From the NCBI GenBank assembly GCA_028716125.1, contig JAQUQK010000018.1, positions 1 through 15,275 on the forward strand: 15,275 nt of DNA, written 5' to 3'. Under the pieces are notes generated by a model. It ran no database searches and was not told the DNA's origin. It was given only the letters and a program-made list of their open reading frames with translations. The translations under genes and the position numbers were made by a program. The DNA comes from Thermoplasmatota archaeon. Its GTDB lineage: Archaea > Thermoplasmatota > JAQUQK01. Of the stretch, positions 1 through 5,947 are shown in pieces. How positions within the stretch are numbered: the stretch's first letter is position 1; each line of letters opens with the position of its first letter.

Positions 1-278
1 AAGTTGAGAATCATGCGCTTTTCCCAAATCGCACAAATGTTGAATTCATCCAGATCCTTGGAAAGAATGAAATTGCGATGCGCGTCTGGGAAAGGGGCGT
101 TGGGGAAACGTCTGCGTGCGGGACAGGCGCTTGCGCGAGCGTCGTGGCGGCAAATCTTGCAGGATTGGTTGGGAATAAGGTGAAGGTTCATTTGCCCGGC
201 GGAATTCTGAACGTAGAGTATTCTGGTAATATAACACTAATAGGAGAAGCGGAAAAAGCGTTTGAGGGTGAAATTTAA
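1..278 (+). CDS. dapF: Diaminopimelate epimerase, C-terminal part (5' end outside window)
   Basis: DapF interconverts LL- and meso-diaminopimelate by a two-cysteine, cofactor-free racemisation in lysine biosynthesis. Only the last ~91 codons are present; the frame is open from base 3 and reads HALFPNRTNVEF, then RVWERGVGET, then ACGTGACA. The block ERGVGET-ACGTGACA is the family signature around the second catalytic cysteine, which is the Cys in ACGTG. The first catalytic cysteine must lie upstream of the window. An internal ATG at 78 is inside the conserved domain and is not the true start. The TAA stop ends 12 bases before dapL, so the two are very likely co-transcribed. In archaea without murein the product is expected to feed lysine, not cell wall; that is inference. 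Confidence 0.95.
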   Translation, partial: VENHALFPNRTNVEFIQILGKNEIAMRVWERGVGETSACGTGACASVVAANLAGLVGNKVKVHLPGGILNVEYSGNITLIGEAEKAFEGEI

Positions 279-290
279 GATTGGAGATGG

Positions 291-1475
291 ATGAAAATGG
301 AATTCAAATTTGCAGAAAGGATAAACAAGCTTCCGCCTTATCTGTTTGCGGAAATTGAAAGGATAACAAGCGAGAAAAGAAAGCAGGGAAAGCGCCTCAT
401 TTCGCTTAGCATCGGCGACCCGGACCTGCCTACGCCGCAGTTCATCATAGATGCAATAAAACGCGCTGCAGACGATTCTGCAAACCACAAATATTCGTTC
501 AGCCAGGGCGAAACTGTATTTAGAGAAGCGGTTGCGAATTGGTATAAGGTCAGGTTTGGCGCAGACGTGAATCCAGAGAAAGAAGCAATAGCATTAATCG
601 GCGCAAAGGAAGGCCTTGCGAATTTTGCGAGAGCGTTTGTAAATTCCGGCGATGGCGTTATCGTCCCGGACCCCGGTTATCCAGTTTATGCCAATGGCGC
701 AACTCTACTAAACGAAGGAATTCCGGTTGCTCTCCCGCTTCTTGCGGACAAAGGGTTCAAGCCGGATTTTGACGCAATTGGCGCGAAGGATTTGAAAAAA
801 TCAAAATTGCTTTTCCTGAATTACCCTAACAATCCGACGGGTGCAGTTGCTGACAAAAAATTGCTCAAGCAGGCGGTCGAATTTGCCTCGGAAAACGGGC
901 TGATTCTCTGCTATGACAACTCATATTCGGAAATTACTTTCGACGGCTATCGGGCGCCAAGCATTCTTGAAATCGACGGCGCGAAGGACGTGGCGATAGA
1001 ATTCCATTCATGTTCAAAGACGTTCAACATGACTGGCGACCGCATAGGATTTGCCGCGGGAAACCCGAAACTCATGGAAGGATTGAGGAAAATAAAATCC
1101 CAAATTGACTCAGGACCGCCGATATACATCCAGAAAGCGGCGGCAGAAGCGCTCATGAGCTACAAGAAAGGCGGCCAGCCGGATTACATACGGGAAATGA
1201 ACAAGACATACGTTGAGAGAAGGGACGCGCTTGTGGGCGGGCTCAACAAGATGGGTTTCAATTGCAGGAAGCCAAAGGGCACTTTCTACGTCTGGGTGGA
1301 TGTTGGCTGCGATTCAATGCAATTCGTGTCAAAACTAATCGATGCAGGAGTCGTTGCAACGCCGGGCATCGGTTTTGGCGAACAGGGAAGAAACTTCGTT
1401 CGTTTTGCAATAACACAGCCGAAGGAGAAAATAAGAGAGGCATGTGAACTGATGTCGGGTATTATCGTCGGATAA
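291..1475 (+). CDS. dapL: LL-diaminopimelate aminotransferase
   Basis: This is a PLP-dependent class I/II aminotransferase of 394 residues, of usual family length. DapL makes LL-DAP directly from tetrahydrodipicolinate and glutamate, bypassing the acyl-DAP steps of lysine synthesis. Visible motifs: N-terminal SIGDPDLPTP (40-49), GAKEG (104-108, phosphate-binding turn), NYPNNPTG (177-184), D209 and Y212 in CYDNSYSEI, the Schiff-base lysine K243 in SCSKTFNMTG, R251, and the substrate-carboxylate arginine R371 in FVRFA. The adjacent dapF makes DapL more likely than another aminotransferase of the fold, and the NMTGxRIGF block suits the DapL2-like branch. The start is the ATG at 291, with GGAG at 283-286; a second ATG two codons on (297) has better spacing and is possible. 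Residue 250 is Asp in TGDRIGF, where Trp or a small residue is common. Lysine biosynthesis is the likely role; exact substrate is inferred from context. Confidence 0.9.
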   Translation: MKMEFKFAERINKLPPYLFAEIERITSEKRKQGKRLISLSIGDPDLPTPQFIIDAIKRAADDSANHKYSFSQGETVFREAVANWYKVRFGADVNPEKEAIALIGAKEGLANFARAFVNSGDGVIVPDPGYPVYANGATLLNEGIPVALPLLADKGFKPDFDAIGAKDLKKSKLLFLNYPNNPTGAVADKKLLKQAVEFASENGLILCYDNSYSEITFDGYRAPSILEIDGAKDVAIEFHSCSKTFNMTGDRIGFAAGNPKLMEGLRKIKSQIDSGPPIYIQKAAAEALMSYKKGGQPDYIREMNKTYVERRDALVGGLNKMGFNCRKPKGTFYVWVDVGCDSMQFVSKLIDAGVVATPGIGFGEQGRNFVRFAITQPKEKIREACELMSGIIVG

Positions 1476-1479
1476 AACG

Positions 1480-1503
1480 TTTAATCCAATTTCCGATTCA
1501 GCA
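1480..1503 (+). promoter_or_regulatory. Promoter of the small membrane protein (TTTAAT-N7-CCGATTC)
   Basis: A TATA-like TTTAAT at 1480-1485 is followed exactly seven bases later by CCGATTC at 1493-1499. The same element and spacing occur at 5916, 10737 and 15035. It begins only five bases after the dapL stop. The normal archaeal TATA-to-start distance would put transcription at or next to the ATGs at 1504/1507, implying a leaderless mRNA. Confidence 0.6.
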
Positions 1504-1950
1504 ATGATGAAGCTTGCCATTCGGATAGACACGCGCGATGAGAAATTGTACGTAGCGATCGCATATGGGTTGTGCGCCATCTCTCTGCTGAATTTATTGC
1601 CGGGCCTTCCGCCAATCATAACGTTCCTTGTCCCAATTGGCCAGTTCTTCGTTTTCCGCATGACAAAGACGCATTTTGCAAAGTTCGGCACGGCACAGGC
1701 ACTCATAATTGGCATTCTGCTTCTGCTTTGCGATTTTGCATTGTGGCGGTTCATTCCGACCGGGATTTATGACAGCGAAAGGCCGCTTGCCCCGATATTC
1801 CGCTCATCCATATTGCTCTGGATTTTCAATCTACTCTATACTGTAGTCTGCATGTGGATAGGAAATCGCGCCCTCAAGGGAAGAACGACAAATCTCAGCA
1901 TAATAACAAGGATCGCGATAGGGCTTGCGCAGGGGATAGATGTACAATAG
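1504..1950 (+). CDS. Small four-helix membrane protein, function unknown
   Basis: This 148-residue protein is dominated by hydrophobic stretches at about 15-33, 37-52, 63-84 and 100-121, with short charged ends, so an integral membrane protein is clear. The segment THFAKFGTAQAL between helices 2 and 3 vaguely recalls the amphipathic loop (xHAxxxxxQAL) of DUF4870/Tic20-type small membrane proteins, but I cannot assign a family. Two adjacent ATGs (1504 and 1507) are possible starts. There is no Shine-Dalgarno site, and the promoter lies so close that translation is probably leaderless. It is followed by 170 non-coding bases, so it appears to be a single-gene unit. No catalytic motif is seen. 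Confidence 0.75.
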   Translation: MMKLAIRIDTRDEKLYVAIAYGLCAISLLNLLPGLPPIITFLVPIGQFFVFRMTKTHFAKFGTAQALIIGILLLLCDFALWRFIPTGIYDSERPLAPIFRSSILLWIFNLLYTVVCMWIGNRALKGRTTNLSIITRIAIGLAQGIDVQ

Positions 1951-1960
1951 TGGTGCGTGG

Positions 1961-2001
1961 TGCCTAAAATAAAATTGAGAAAACGGGCAAGTTTTTAGGC
2001 A
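1961..2001. repeat. Perfect 9-bp inverted repeat (possible terminator hairpin or operator)
   Basis: TGCCTAAAA (1961-1969) and TTTTAGGCA (1993-2001) are exact reverse complements separated by 23 bases, just after the membrane-protein stop at 1950. It may be a transcript-end stem-loop or a protein site; the long loop makes a strong terminator doubtful. Downstream in the same gap is the palindrome TGCATATGCA at 2026-2035. Confidence 0.4.
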
Positions 2002-2073
2002 TTACATTCGATTTCCTCCTTAATTTGCATATGCAGAATTCTTTACCTACGTAATTTTTCGCTCCACAGTAGC

Positions 2074-2120
2074 TTTATATTGGGCTTGTCCATTCAGGGG
2101 TTGCAATTTCAGGGGATACA
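2074..2120 (+). promoter_or_regulatory. TATA box and ribosome-binding region of the eS19 operon
   Basis: TTTATAT at 2074-2080 is a good archaeal TATA box about 44 bases before the eS19 ATG, allowing a leader of roughly 18 bases. AGGGGAT at 2111-2117 is a plausible Shine-Dalgarno site. The octamer TTCAGGGG occurs twice here (2093-2100 and 2108-2115), the second copy containing the ribosome-binding site. No CCGATTC element is present, unlike other promoters in this window. Confidence 0.55.
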
Positions 2121-2573
2121 ATGACGACAGTATATGATGTTCCAACCGACGCGCTAATCGCAAAGGTTGCACAAAAACTGAAGGAAAACGAAAAGGTCAA
2201 GCCTACAGAGTGGGCGCCCTTCGTCAAGCTTGGACTGCACACCGAGAAGGCTCCGGTCCAGCATGACTGGTGGTACACCCGCGCGGCATCCATGATGCGC
2301 AAGATATACATCGAGGGACCGCTCGGAACCGAGAGGCTCAGGCAGATGTACGGTGGACCGAAAGACCGCGGAACCAAGCCCGACAGGGTAACAAGCGGAT
2401 CCGGCGCAGTCGTGAGGAATATACTCAAGCAGCTCGACGATGCCAAGCTCGTTGAGGCGATAAAAGGAAAAGGAAGGCTCATAACCCCAGCCGGACGCAA
2501 GTTCATGGACGGCGCGGCATATGAGGTCAAGAAGTCGCTCGAGGCAACGATCCCCGCTCTTAAGAAATATTAG
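2121..2573 (+). CDS. rps19e: Small-subunit ribosomal protein eS19
   Basis: eS19 is an archaeal/eukaryotic ribosomal protein of the 40S/30S head, required for small-subunit maturation in eukaryotes. The 150-residue product shows the diagnostic core HDWWYTRAASMMRKIY (48-63), EGPLGTERLRQMYGG (65-79), the basic loop PKDRGTKPDRVTSGSG (80-95) and the C-terminal winged-helix part LVEAIKGKGRLITPAG (110-125). Length is normal for archaea. It opens the translation cluster; the next gene starts 11 bases after its stop, with its ribosome-binding site right behind the stop codon. Confidence 0.97.
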   Translation: MTTVYDVPTDALIAKVAQKLKENEKVKPTEWAPFVKLGLHTEKAPVQHDWWYTRAASMMRKIYIEGPLGTERLRQMYGGPKDRGTKPDRVTSGSGAVVRNILKQLDDAKLVEAIKGKGRLITPAGRKFMDGAAYEVKKSLEATIPALKKY

Positions 2574-2584
2574 TAGTGGTGAGA

Positions 2585-2917
2585 ATGCCGGAAGACGAGG
2601 AACTTGAAGCGATACGAAGGAGAAAATTGCAAGAATTGCAATCAGGCTACGCGCAGCAGCAGGCCCGCGCGGAGCAGCAGCAACAGGTGGATGCGCAAAA
2701 GCAGATGCTTCTAAGGCAGATAACGACGCCTGAAGCACGCGAGCGCCTCGCCCGAGTTAAGCTGTCTCGCCCCGACGTGGCCGGCGTTGTCGAAGACCAG
2801 ATACTGTCTCTTGGCGCAAGTGGGCGCCTCGACAGGATCATCGACGACGAGATGATGCGCATGTTGCTCGACAGATTGATCCCGAAGAAAAGGGAAATCA
2901 AGATTGAACGCAGGTAA
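2585..2917 (+). CDS. DNA-binding protein of the PDCD5/TFAR19 family
   Basis: This is the 110-residue archaeal homologue of human PDCD5, a small helical dsDNA-binding protein encoded in nearly all archaea beside eS19 and eL39. Visible are the start MPEDEELEAIRRRKLQELQ, a Gln-rich helix (23-42, with runs QQQ and QQQQ) and the conserved C-terminal core LDRIIDDEMMRMLLDRLIP (82-100) ending in the basic tail KKREIKIERR. The ATG at 2585 is preferred over an upstream GTG (2576) because GGTGA at 2578-2582 sits just before it and because family members begin MP/MDDxELE. The molecular role in archaea is unsettled; position in the operon suggests a link to ribosome or chaperone function. Confidence 0.93.
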   Translation: MPEDEELEAIRRRKLQELQSGYAQQQARAEQQQQVDAQKQMLLRQITTPEARERLARVKLSRPDVAGVVEDQILSLGASGRLDRIIDDEMMRMLLDRLIPKKREIKIERR

Positions 2918-2937
2918 ATTGACGATAGGTGAATGAT

Positions 2938-3093
2938 ATGGCAAGAAACAAGCCGTGTGCGATGAAGCTCAGGCTGCTCCATGAGGAAAAGTCCAACAGA
3001 CGTGTTCCCGCGTGGGTAGTCCAGAAGACCGGAAAGCGCGTAACGCGCCAGCCGCATCAGAGGAACTGGCACAGGACGAGCCTTAAGGAGTAA
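2938..3093 (+). CDS. rpl39e: Large-subunit ribosomal protein eL39
   Basis: This 51-codon gene encodes a very basic peptide beginning MARNKPCAMKLRL, containing NRRVPAWVVQKT (20-31) and ending QRNWHRTSLKE. These are the standard eL39 features: Trp and Arg residues that line the exit tunnel of the large subunit, and the terminal NWRRxxLK-like motif. Length (~50) is typical. The ribosome-binding site AGGTGAATGAT lies directly before the ATG. It sits between PDCD5 and eL31, the conserved archaeal order. One oddity is Cys7 in NKPCAMK, where a non-cysteine is more usual. A gene this short is easily skipped by automatic callers. Confidence 0.96.
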   Translation: MARNKPCAMKLRLLHEEKSNRRVPAWVVQKTGKRVTRQPHQRNWHRTSLKE

Positions 3094-3113
3094 GGCGATT
3101 AAGGAGTGATGAC

Positions 3114-3587
3114 ATGCCGGAAGAAATTGAAAGACTTTACACGATAAACTTCACAAGGGTTTACAAGGTAGGACCCAAGAACCAGCGCGCCGCAAGGCTC
3201 GTGAAATACATACGCGAGTTCGTCGGCCACCACATGAAGGCCGAAGATGCAAAGGTCTGGATCGACGAGACGGTCAATGAGTCAATGTGGGGAAGAGGCA
3301 TCCTCAAGCCGCCAAGGAACATCCGCGTAAAGGTTACGAAGTTCGACGACGGCGTAGTGGAAGTTACCCTCCCCGAAGTCGAAAAGAAGGAAGGCAAGAA
3401 GGCAAAGGCGCTCGCGGAAGAGAAGAAGGCAGAAGAAGAGAAGGCCGCAAAGAAGGCGGCGGCAGCCGCGACAAAGGCAGCAAAAGCGGCAGCCGAGGCA
3501 AAACCCGCAGAGGCAGTACCGGTAGCCGCGCCAGCACCTGCAGCCCCCGCAGCAGTGTCCAAGCCTGTGGAAACAAAGAAGGAATAA
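3114..3587 (+). CDS. rpl31e: Large-subunit ribosomal protein eL31 with long Ala/Lys/Pro-rich tail
   Basis: Residues 1-88 are a complete eL31, a protein near the peptide exit tunnel: ERLYTINFTRVYKVGPKNQR, then RLVKYIREFVGHHMK, VWIDETVNESMWGRGI and PPRNIRVKVTKFDDG are all characteristic. Residues 89-157 are an extension absent from ordinary archaeal eL31 (~85-100 residues). It is first Lys/Glu-rich (KKEGKKAKALAEEKKAEEEK), then Ala/Lys, then Ala/Pro (AVPVAAPAPAAPAAV). The tail is in frame, with no second domain, so it is probably disordered. The start ATG has GGAGTGAT at 3103-3110. A T-rich stretch (3594-3615) after the stop may help end transcription, though aIF6 follows closely. Confidence 0.95.
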   Translation: MPEEIERLYTINFTRVYKVGPKNQRAARLVKYIREFVGHHMKAEDAKVWIDETVNESMWGRGILKPPRNIRVKVTKFDDGVVEVTLPEVEKKEGKKAKALAEEKKAEEEKAAKKAAAAATKAAKAAAEAKPAEAVPVAAPAPAAPAAVSKPVETKKE

Positions 3588-3631
3588 ATCCTTCACTTTT
3601 TCAAATTTATTTTATCTAGAGCAGGTCTTTT

Positions 3632-4306
3632 ATGAAAATCAGCAGGATGGACGTTCTCGGCAGCCCGTTTCTGGGTGTATTTTGCAAGGCAAACGACAAG
3701 TATGCAATAGTGCCTACCAGCACCCCAAAAAAGGAAGTGGAGCAGATTGCCGAAACGCTTGACGTAAAAATAACGCAGATGACAATCGGCAGCGGAACAA
3801 TACTCGGTTCGCTCATTGCGATGAACAACAAGGGCGCGCTTGTAGTCGATTATGTATCAAACAGCGAAATGTCAATTCTTCGCAAATCTCTCGAAGGGAT
3901 GCAGATCGCGTATCTGGGCGACCGCAACAACGCCGCAGGCAACAATATAATGGCAAACGACAAATGCGCGGTAGTGAATCCGGAAACAACTGCGGAATGG
4001 GTCAAGATTATCCAGGATACCCTTGACGTCGAAGTCGTCAAGATGACACTTGCAGGATGCGCAACAGTTGGAAGCGCAGCAGTCGCAACAAATAAAGGAT
4101 GCCTTTGCTATCCTAAGACAACAGGGGACGAAATGGCTGCACTCAAAGCAGCGCTCGGAGTGGAAGCACTCAATGGCACGATAAACCACGGCGGGTCGAT
4201 GATTGGCGCGGGAATAATCGCCAACACCAAGGGTGCAATCGCAGGCTCCCTTACGACAGGCATCGAGCTGGCACGCATTGAGGAAGCTCTTGGCTTCTTG
4301 GATTGA
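3632..4306 (+). CDS. eif6: Translation initiation factor aIF6
   Basis: aIF6 binds the large ribosomal subunit and prevents premature joining with the small subunit. The 224-residue length matches the family. The start MKISRMDVLGSPFLGVFCKAND and the repeated turns typical of the five-fold pseudosymmetric pentein fold are visible: KYAIVPTSTP, NNKGALV, NDKCAVVNPET, TNKGCLCYPKTT and NTKGAIAGSLTT. The family signature LGDRxNAxGN appears as LGDRNNAAGNNI (95-106). It is the last recognisable member of the eS19-PDCD5-eL39-eL31-aIF6 cluster. The ribosomal protein L18a/LX that often follows in archaea is not here. The 44-base gap upstream holds an AT-rich stretch at 3604-3615 that could be a separate TATA box. 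Confidence 0.96.
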   Translation: MKISRMDVLGSPFLGVFCKANDKYAIVPTSTPKKEVEQIAETLDVKITQMTIGSGTILGSLIAMNNKGALVVDYVSNSEMSILRKSLEGMQIAYLGDRNNAAGNNIMANDKCAVVNPETTAEWVKIIQDTLDVEVVKMTLAGCATVGSAAVATNKGCLCYPKTTGDEMAALKAALGVEALNGTINHGGSMIGAGIIANTKGAIAGSLTTGIELARIEEALGFLD

Positions 4307-4315
4307 GTTGGAATA

Positions 4316-4325
4316 GTTTTTATTC
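4316..4325 (+). promoter_or_regulatory. TATA-like box before the zinc-protein/carbonic-anhydrase pair
   Basis: GTTTTTATTC is centred about 27 bases before the ATG at 4347. With normal archaeal spacing the transcript would begin at or next to that ATG. No Shine-Dalgarno site is present, so leaderless translation is suggested. Confidence 0.45.
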
Positions 4326-4346
4326 TCCTTTCGCATCTGTATTATT

Positions 4347-4535
4347 ATGGAAATTTTTGGTATCTGTGCCGTATGTGCCGCCCCCGCAGGCAGGACTTGC
4401 GTTCTTTGCGGCAGAGGATTTTGCGAGGAGCACATAAATGCGCGAGGGGTTTGCGTGTTTTGCGCCGGTGGCAGGTCGGAGGAAAAGCGAAAGACAAAAT
4501 CTGCGATTCCCCGCCAGCGAAAAGGTGTGCAATGA
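4347..4535 (+). CDS. Small cysteine-rich zinc-finger protein (eight potential ligands)
   Basis: This 62-residue protein has the ligand pattern C7-x2-C10, C18-x2-C21, C26-x2-H29, C36-x2-C39, enough to bind two zinc ions in a cross-braced or tandem knuckle fold. The spacing resembles HIT/B-box/AN1-like mini-fingers, but I cannot place it in a named family. The C-terminal third (residues 43-62, EEKRKTKSAIPRQRKG) is strongly basic, suggesting nucleic-acid contact. Its TGA stop (4533-4535) overlaps the ATG of the next gene (4532) as ATGA, so translation of the two is probably coupled. The regular ligand spacing, a matching TATA box and the overlap make it a real gene despite its size. Function is unknown. 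Confidence 0.75.
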   Translation: MEIFGICAVCAAPAGRTCVLCGRGFCEEHINARGVCVFCAGGRSEEKRKTKSAIPRQRKGVQ

Positions 4536-5050
4536 TTTACGAATTCGAGGGCAGGAAGCCGAAGATAGACAAAACGGCCTATGTCAGCCCGGAAGCCACG
4601 GTTATCGGCGACGTGCGCATCGGCAAGAGTGTCTGGATTGGCCCCGGCGCAGTTATTCGCGGCGACTACGGCACAATAGAGATTGGAGACAAATCCTGCG
4701 TCGAAGATAATTGTGTTTGCCACGCGCGCAATGGCCAAAAATGCGTTGTTGGCAAGAACGTTACAGTTGGGCACGCCGCAATCATCCACACCTGCACCGT
4801 AAAAGACAACGCCGTAATAGGAATGGGCGCAATAATATCCGACTGGGCCGAAGTGGGCGAATGGGCGATTGTAGGCGAAGGCGCAGTAGTGAAGCGCAGC
4901 CAGAAAATTCCGGCGGACAAAATCGCAGTTGGAGTTCCCGCAGAAATTGCAGGCGATGTTACGCAGGAGCGCAAAAAGGAAGTTTTGGCTTACAAGGCGC
5001 TTTACATAGATCTTGCAAAAAAGTATCCGAAAAGACTGAAGCAATTATAA
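4532..5050 (+). CDS. Gamma-carbonic-anhydrase-like left-handed beta-helix protein
   Basis: This 172-residue hexapeptide-repeat protein belongs to the gamma-carbonic anhydrase/YrdA/PaaY group, which forms trimers with metal at subunit interfaces. Repeats run from about 17 to 140 (ATVIGDVRIGKSVWIGPGA, VIGMGAIISDWAEVGEW, VGEGAVV). The three metal-binding histidines are H64 (VCH), H81 and H86 (VGHAAIIH), with the family's 5-residue spacing of the last two; R43 and D45 in VIRGDYG match the conserved Arg-Asp pair. The Gln usual in the xxQDN motif is Glu here (E58 in VEDN). It lacks the acidic loop of Cam, so it is CamH/YrdA-like. CO2 hydration is possible but not guaranteed, since many relatives show no such activity. 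The frame is open back to 4373, but the ATG at 4532 is preferred: GGTG at 4524-4527, the ATGA overlap, and family N-terminus length. Confidence 0.88.
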   Translation: MIYEFEGRKPKIDKTAYVSPEATVIGDVRIGKSVWIGPGAVIRGDYGTIEIGDKSCVEDNCVCHARNGQKCVVGKNVTVGHAAIIHTCTVKDNAVIGMGAIISDWAEVGEWAIVGEGAVVKRSQKIPADKIAVGVPAEIAGDVTQERKKEVLAYKALYIDLAKKYPKRLKQL

Positions 5051-5060
5051 ATTCAAATGG

Positions 5061-5747
5061 CTAATCTAAGGATTGCTCCGTAATGTGTCGCTTTAGTCCA
5101 TTTTCAGCTATATGTACAAATAGAGAATATGCCATTTTGCCACTTTTTGTCAGCCGCCAGTACCCGTTTTTACTCTGCTCAACTAGTCCGTCATGGTTCT
5201 TGAGTTCCGATAGCTTTGGCGGCAGCGAAAACGGATTTAGCATCACTCCTAACTGTTCGCAGCCCTTGACAATTGGGGTTATCAGGTATTTTGATCCTCC
5301 CTTGCTTTCCCCTTTTCTTCCCAAATACATGACAATTATGCGTTTTATCGGATTTCCGATGGCGTCCAGTATCGGGCACCATTCTTTCAGAGCAATCTTG
5401 CATTTTCTGGAGTGCGAGGCGCTGCCCAGCATCCACTCGATGATGTTAAATGCATCTTTGCCTCTTTCAGTAAGGCGCCAAAAATAATCCGAGTCTCTCT
5501 CGACAAGTCCATCCTTCTTTCTAAGCTCAGACAGTTTTGGCGGAATCGAAAATGGATTTATGCTATATCCGCATTCCTTCATATTTTGGACAACCGGAAT
5601 TACTAAATTCGCAGAACCGCCGAGGCATTTGCCCTTTATGCCGATGTGATATATGACTGCTCTTTTAGGCAAGTTGCCAAGGGCATTGAAAATTATGCCC
5701 AACTCTTTGATTTTTTCTTTAGGGTCAACGTCATCTGGCGAATCCAC
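5061..5747 (-). CDS. Tandem-duplicated winged-helix-like protein, probable DNA-binding
   Basis: The 228-residue product consists of two copies of an ~86-residue unit (21-106 and 128-213) aligning without gaps at an offset of 107, with about 38 of 86 identical positions by my hand count. Each copy runs (A)(L/I)GN-x2-KR, then GG-S-x2-L, then the best-kept block NPFS(I/L)PPKLSEL, DGLVE and WRLT-x2-GK. The last part looks like the recognition helix and beta-wing of an ArsR/MarR-type winged helix (YFWRLTERGKDA; GYWRLTKSGKMA). The start is GTG at 5747, supported by GGTGA at 5752-5756 with four bases of spacing. AT-rich TATA candidates lie further upstream (about 5770-5780). It converges with the carbonic-anhydrase gene, 10 bases between stops. 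I do not recognise the family; a transcription regulator acting as a built-in dimer is the inference. Confidence 0.8.
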   Translation of the reverse strand: MDSPDDVDPKEKIKELGIIFNALGNLPKRAVIYHIGIKGKCLGGSANLVIPVVQNMKECGYSINPFSIPPKLSELRKKDGLVERDSDYFWRLTERGKDAFNIIEWMLGSASHSRKCKIALKEWCPILDAIGNPIKRIIVMYLGRKGESKGGSKYLITPIVKGCEQLGVMLNPFSLPPKLSELKNHDGLVEQSKNGYWRLTKSGKMAYSLFVHIAENGLKRHITEQSLD

Positions 5748-5915
5748 TTTTTCACCTTTTAATGGAAATTATGTTTTATGGATGCAGATATGCAAATGGT
5801 AGATTTAAATTATGGGATGCCGCAGCATCTGGCCGCAAAAACCCGTGCGCCGAAAGACGAGTCGGAGAAAAATGCAATCAGGCGGCGCTAAACCAGTTTT
5901 TCCAGATTGAAACTC
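5748..5915. other. Divergent intergenic region between the tandem winged-helix gene and prefoldin
   Basis: With the prefoldin promoter this makes a 200-base gap. The left side holds the ribosome-binding site GGTGA (5752-5756, minus strand) and an AT-rich stretch (5760-5812) including a minus-strand ATAAAAC-like TATA candidate and a palindromic ATTTAAAT (5803-5810). I see no tRNA, hairpin or small ORF with coding character in it. Confidence 0.5.
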
Positions 5916-5947
5916 TTTAAATCCCCACCCGATTCTCCTCCGATAAA
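5916..5947 (+). promoter_or_regulatory. Promoter of the prefoldin-DHH operon (TTTAAA-N7-CCGATTC)
   Basis: TTTAAA at 5916-5921, then CCGATTCTCC from 5929, then CGATAA directly before A-ATG. It aligns without gaps to the methionyl-tRNA synthetase promoter (10737-10771), with TATA-to-ATG distance identical to the base. Transcription is predicted to start within a few bases of the ATG. Confidence 0.7.

Noticed and set aside
2154..2738. Minus-strand frame of 194 codons opposite eS19 and PDCD5
   Set aside because: It overlaps two certain genes and shows no recognisable protein features.
3420..3560. Possible DNA repeat array in the eL31 tail
   Set aside because: The repetition is of Ala/Lys/Glu codons (gcn, aag, gaa) in frame, not of a fixed DNA unit; it is low-complexity coding sequence, not a CRISPR or satellite.
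4373..4531. Upstream extension of the carbonic-anhydrase frame to 4373
   Set aside because: The extra 53 residues are Arg/Cys-rich out-of-frame reading of the zinc protein; the ATG at 4532 has a Shine-Dalgarno site and the ATGA overlap.
3872..5044. Minus-strand open frame of 390 codons antisense to aIF6, the zinc protein and the carbonic anhydrase
   Set aside because: It is Cys/Asn/Ala-rich with no domain pattern and lies opposite three well-supported genes; it is a shadow caused by codon bias.
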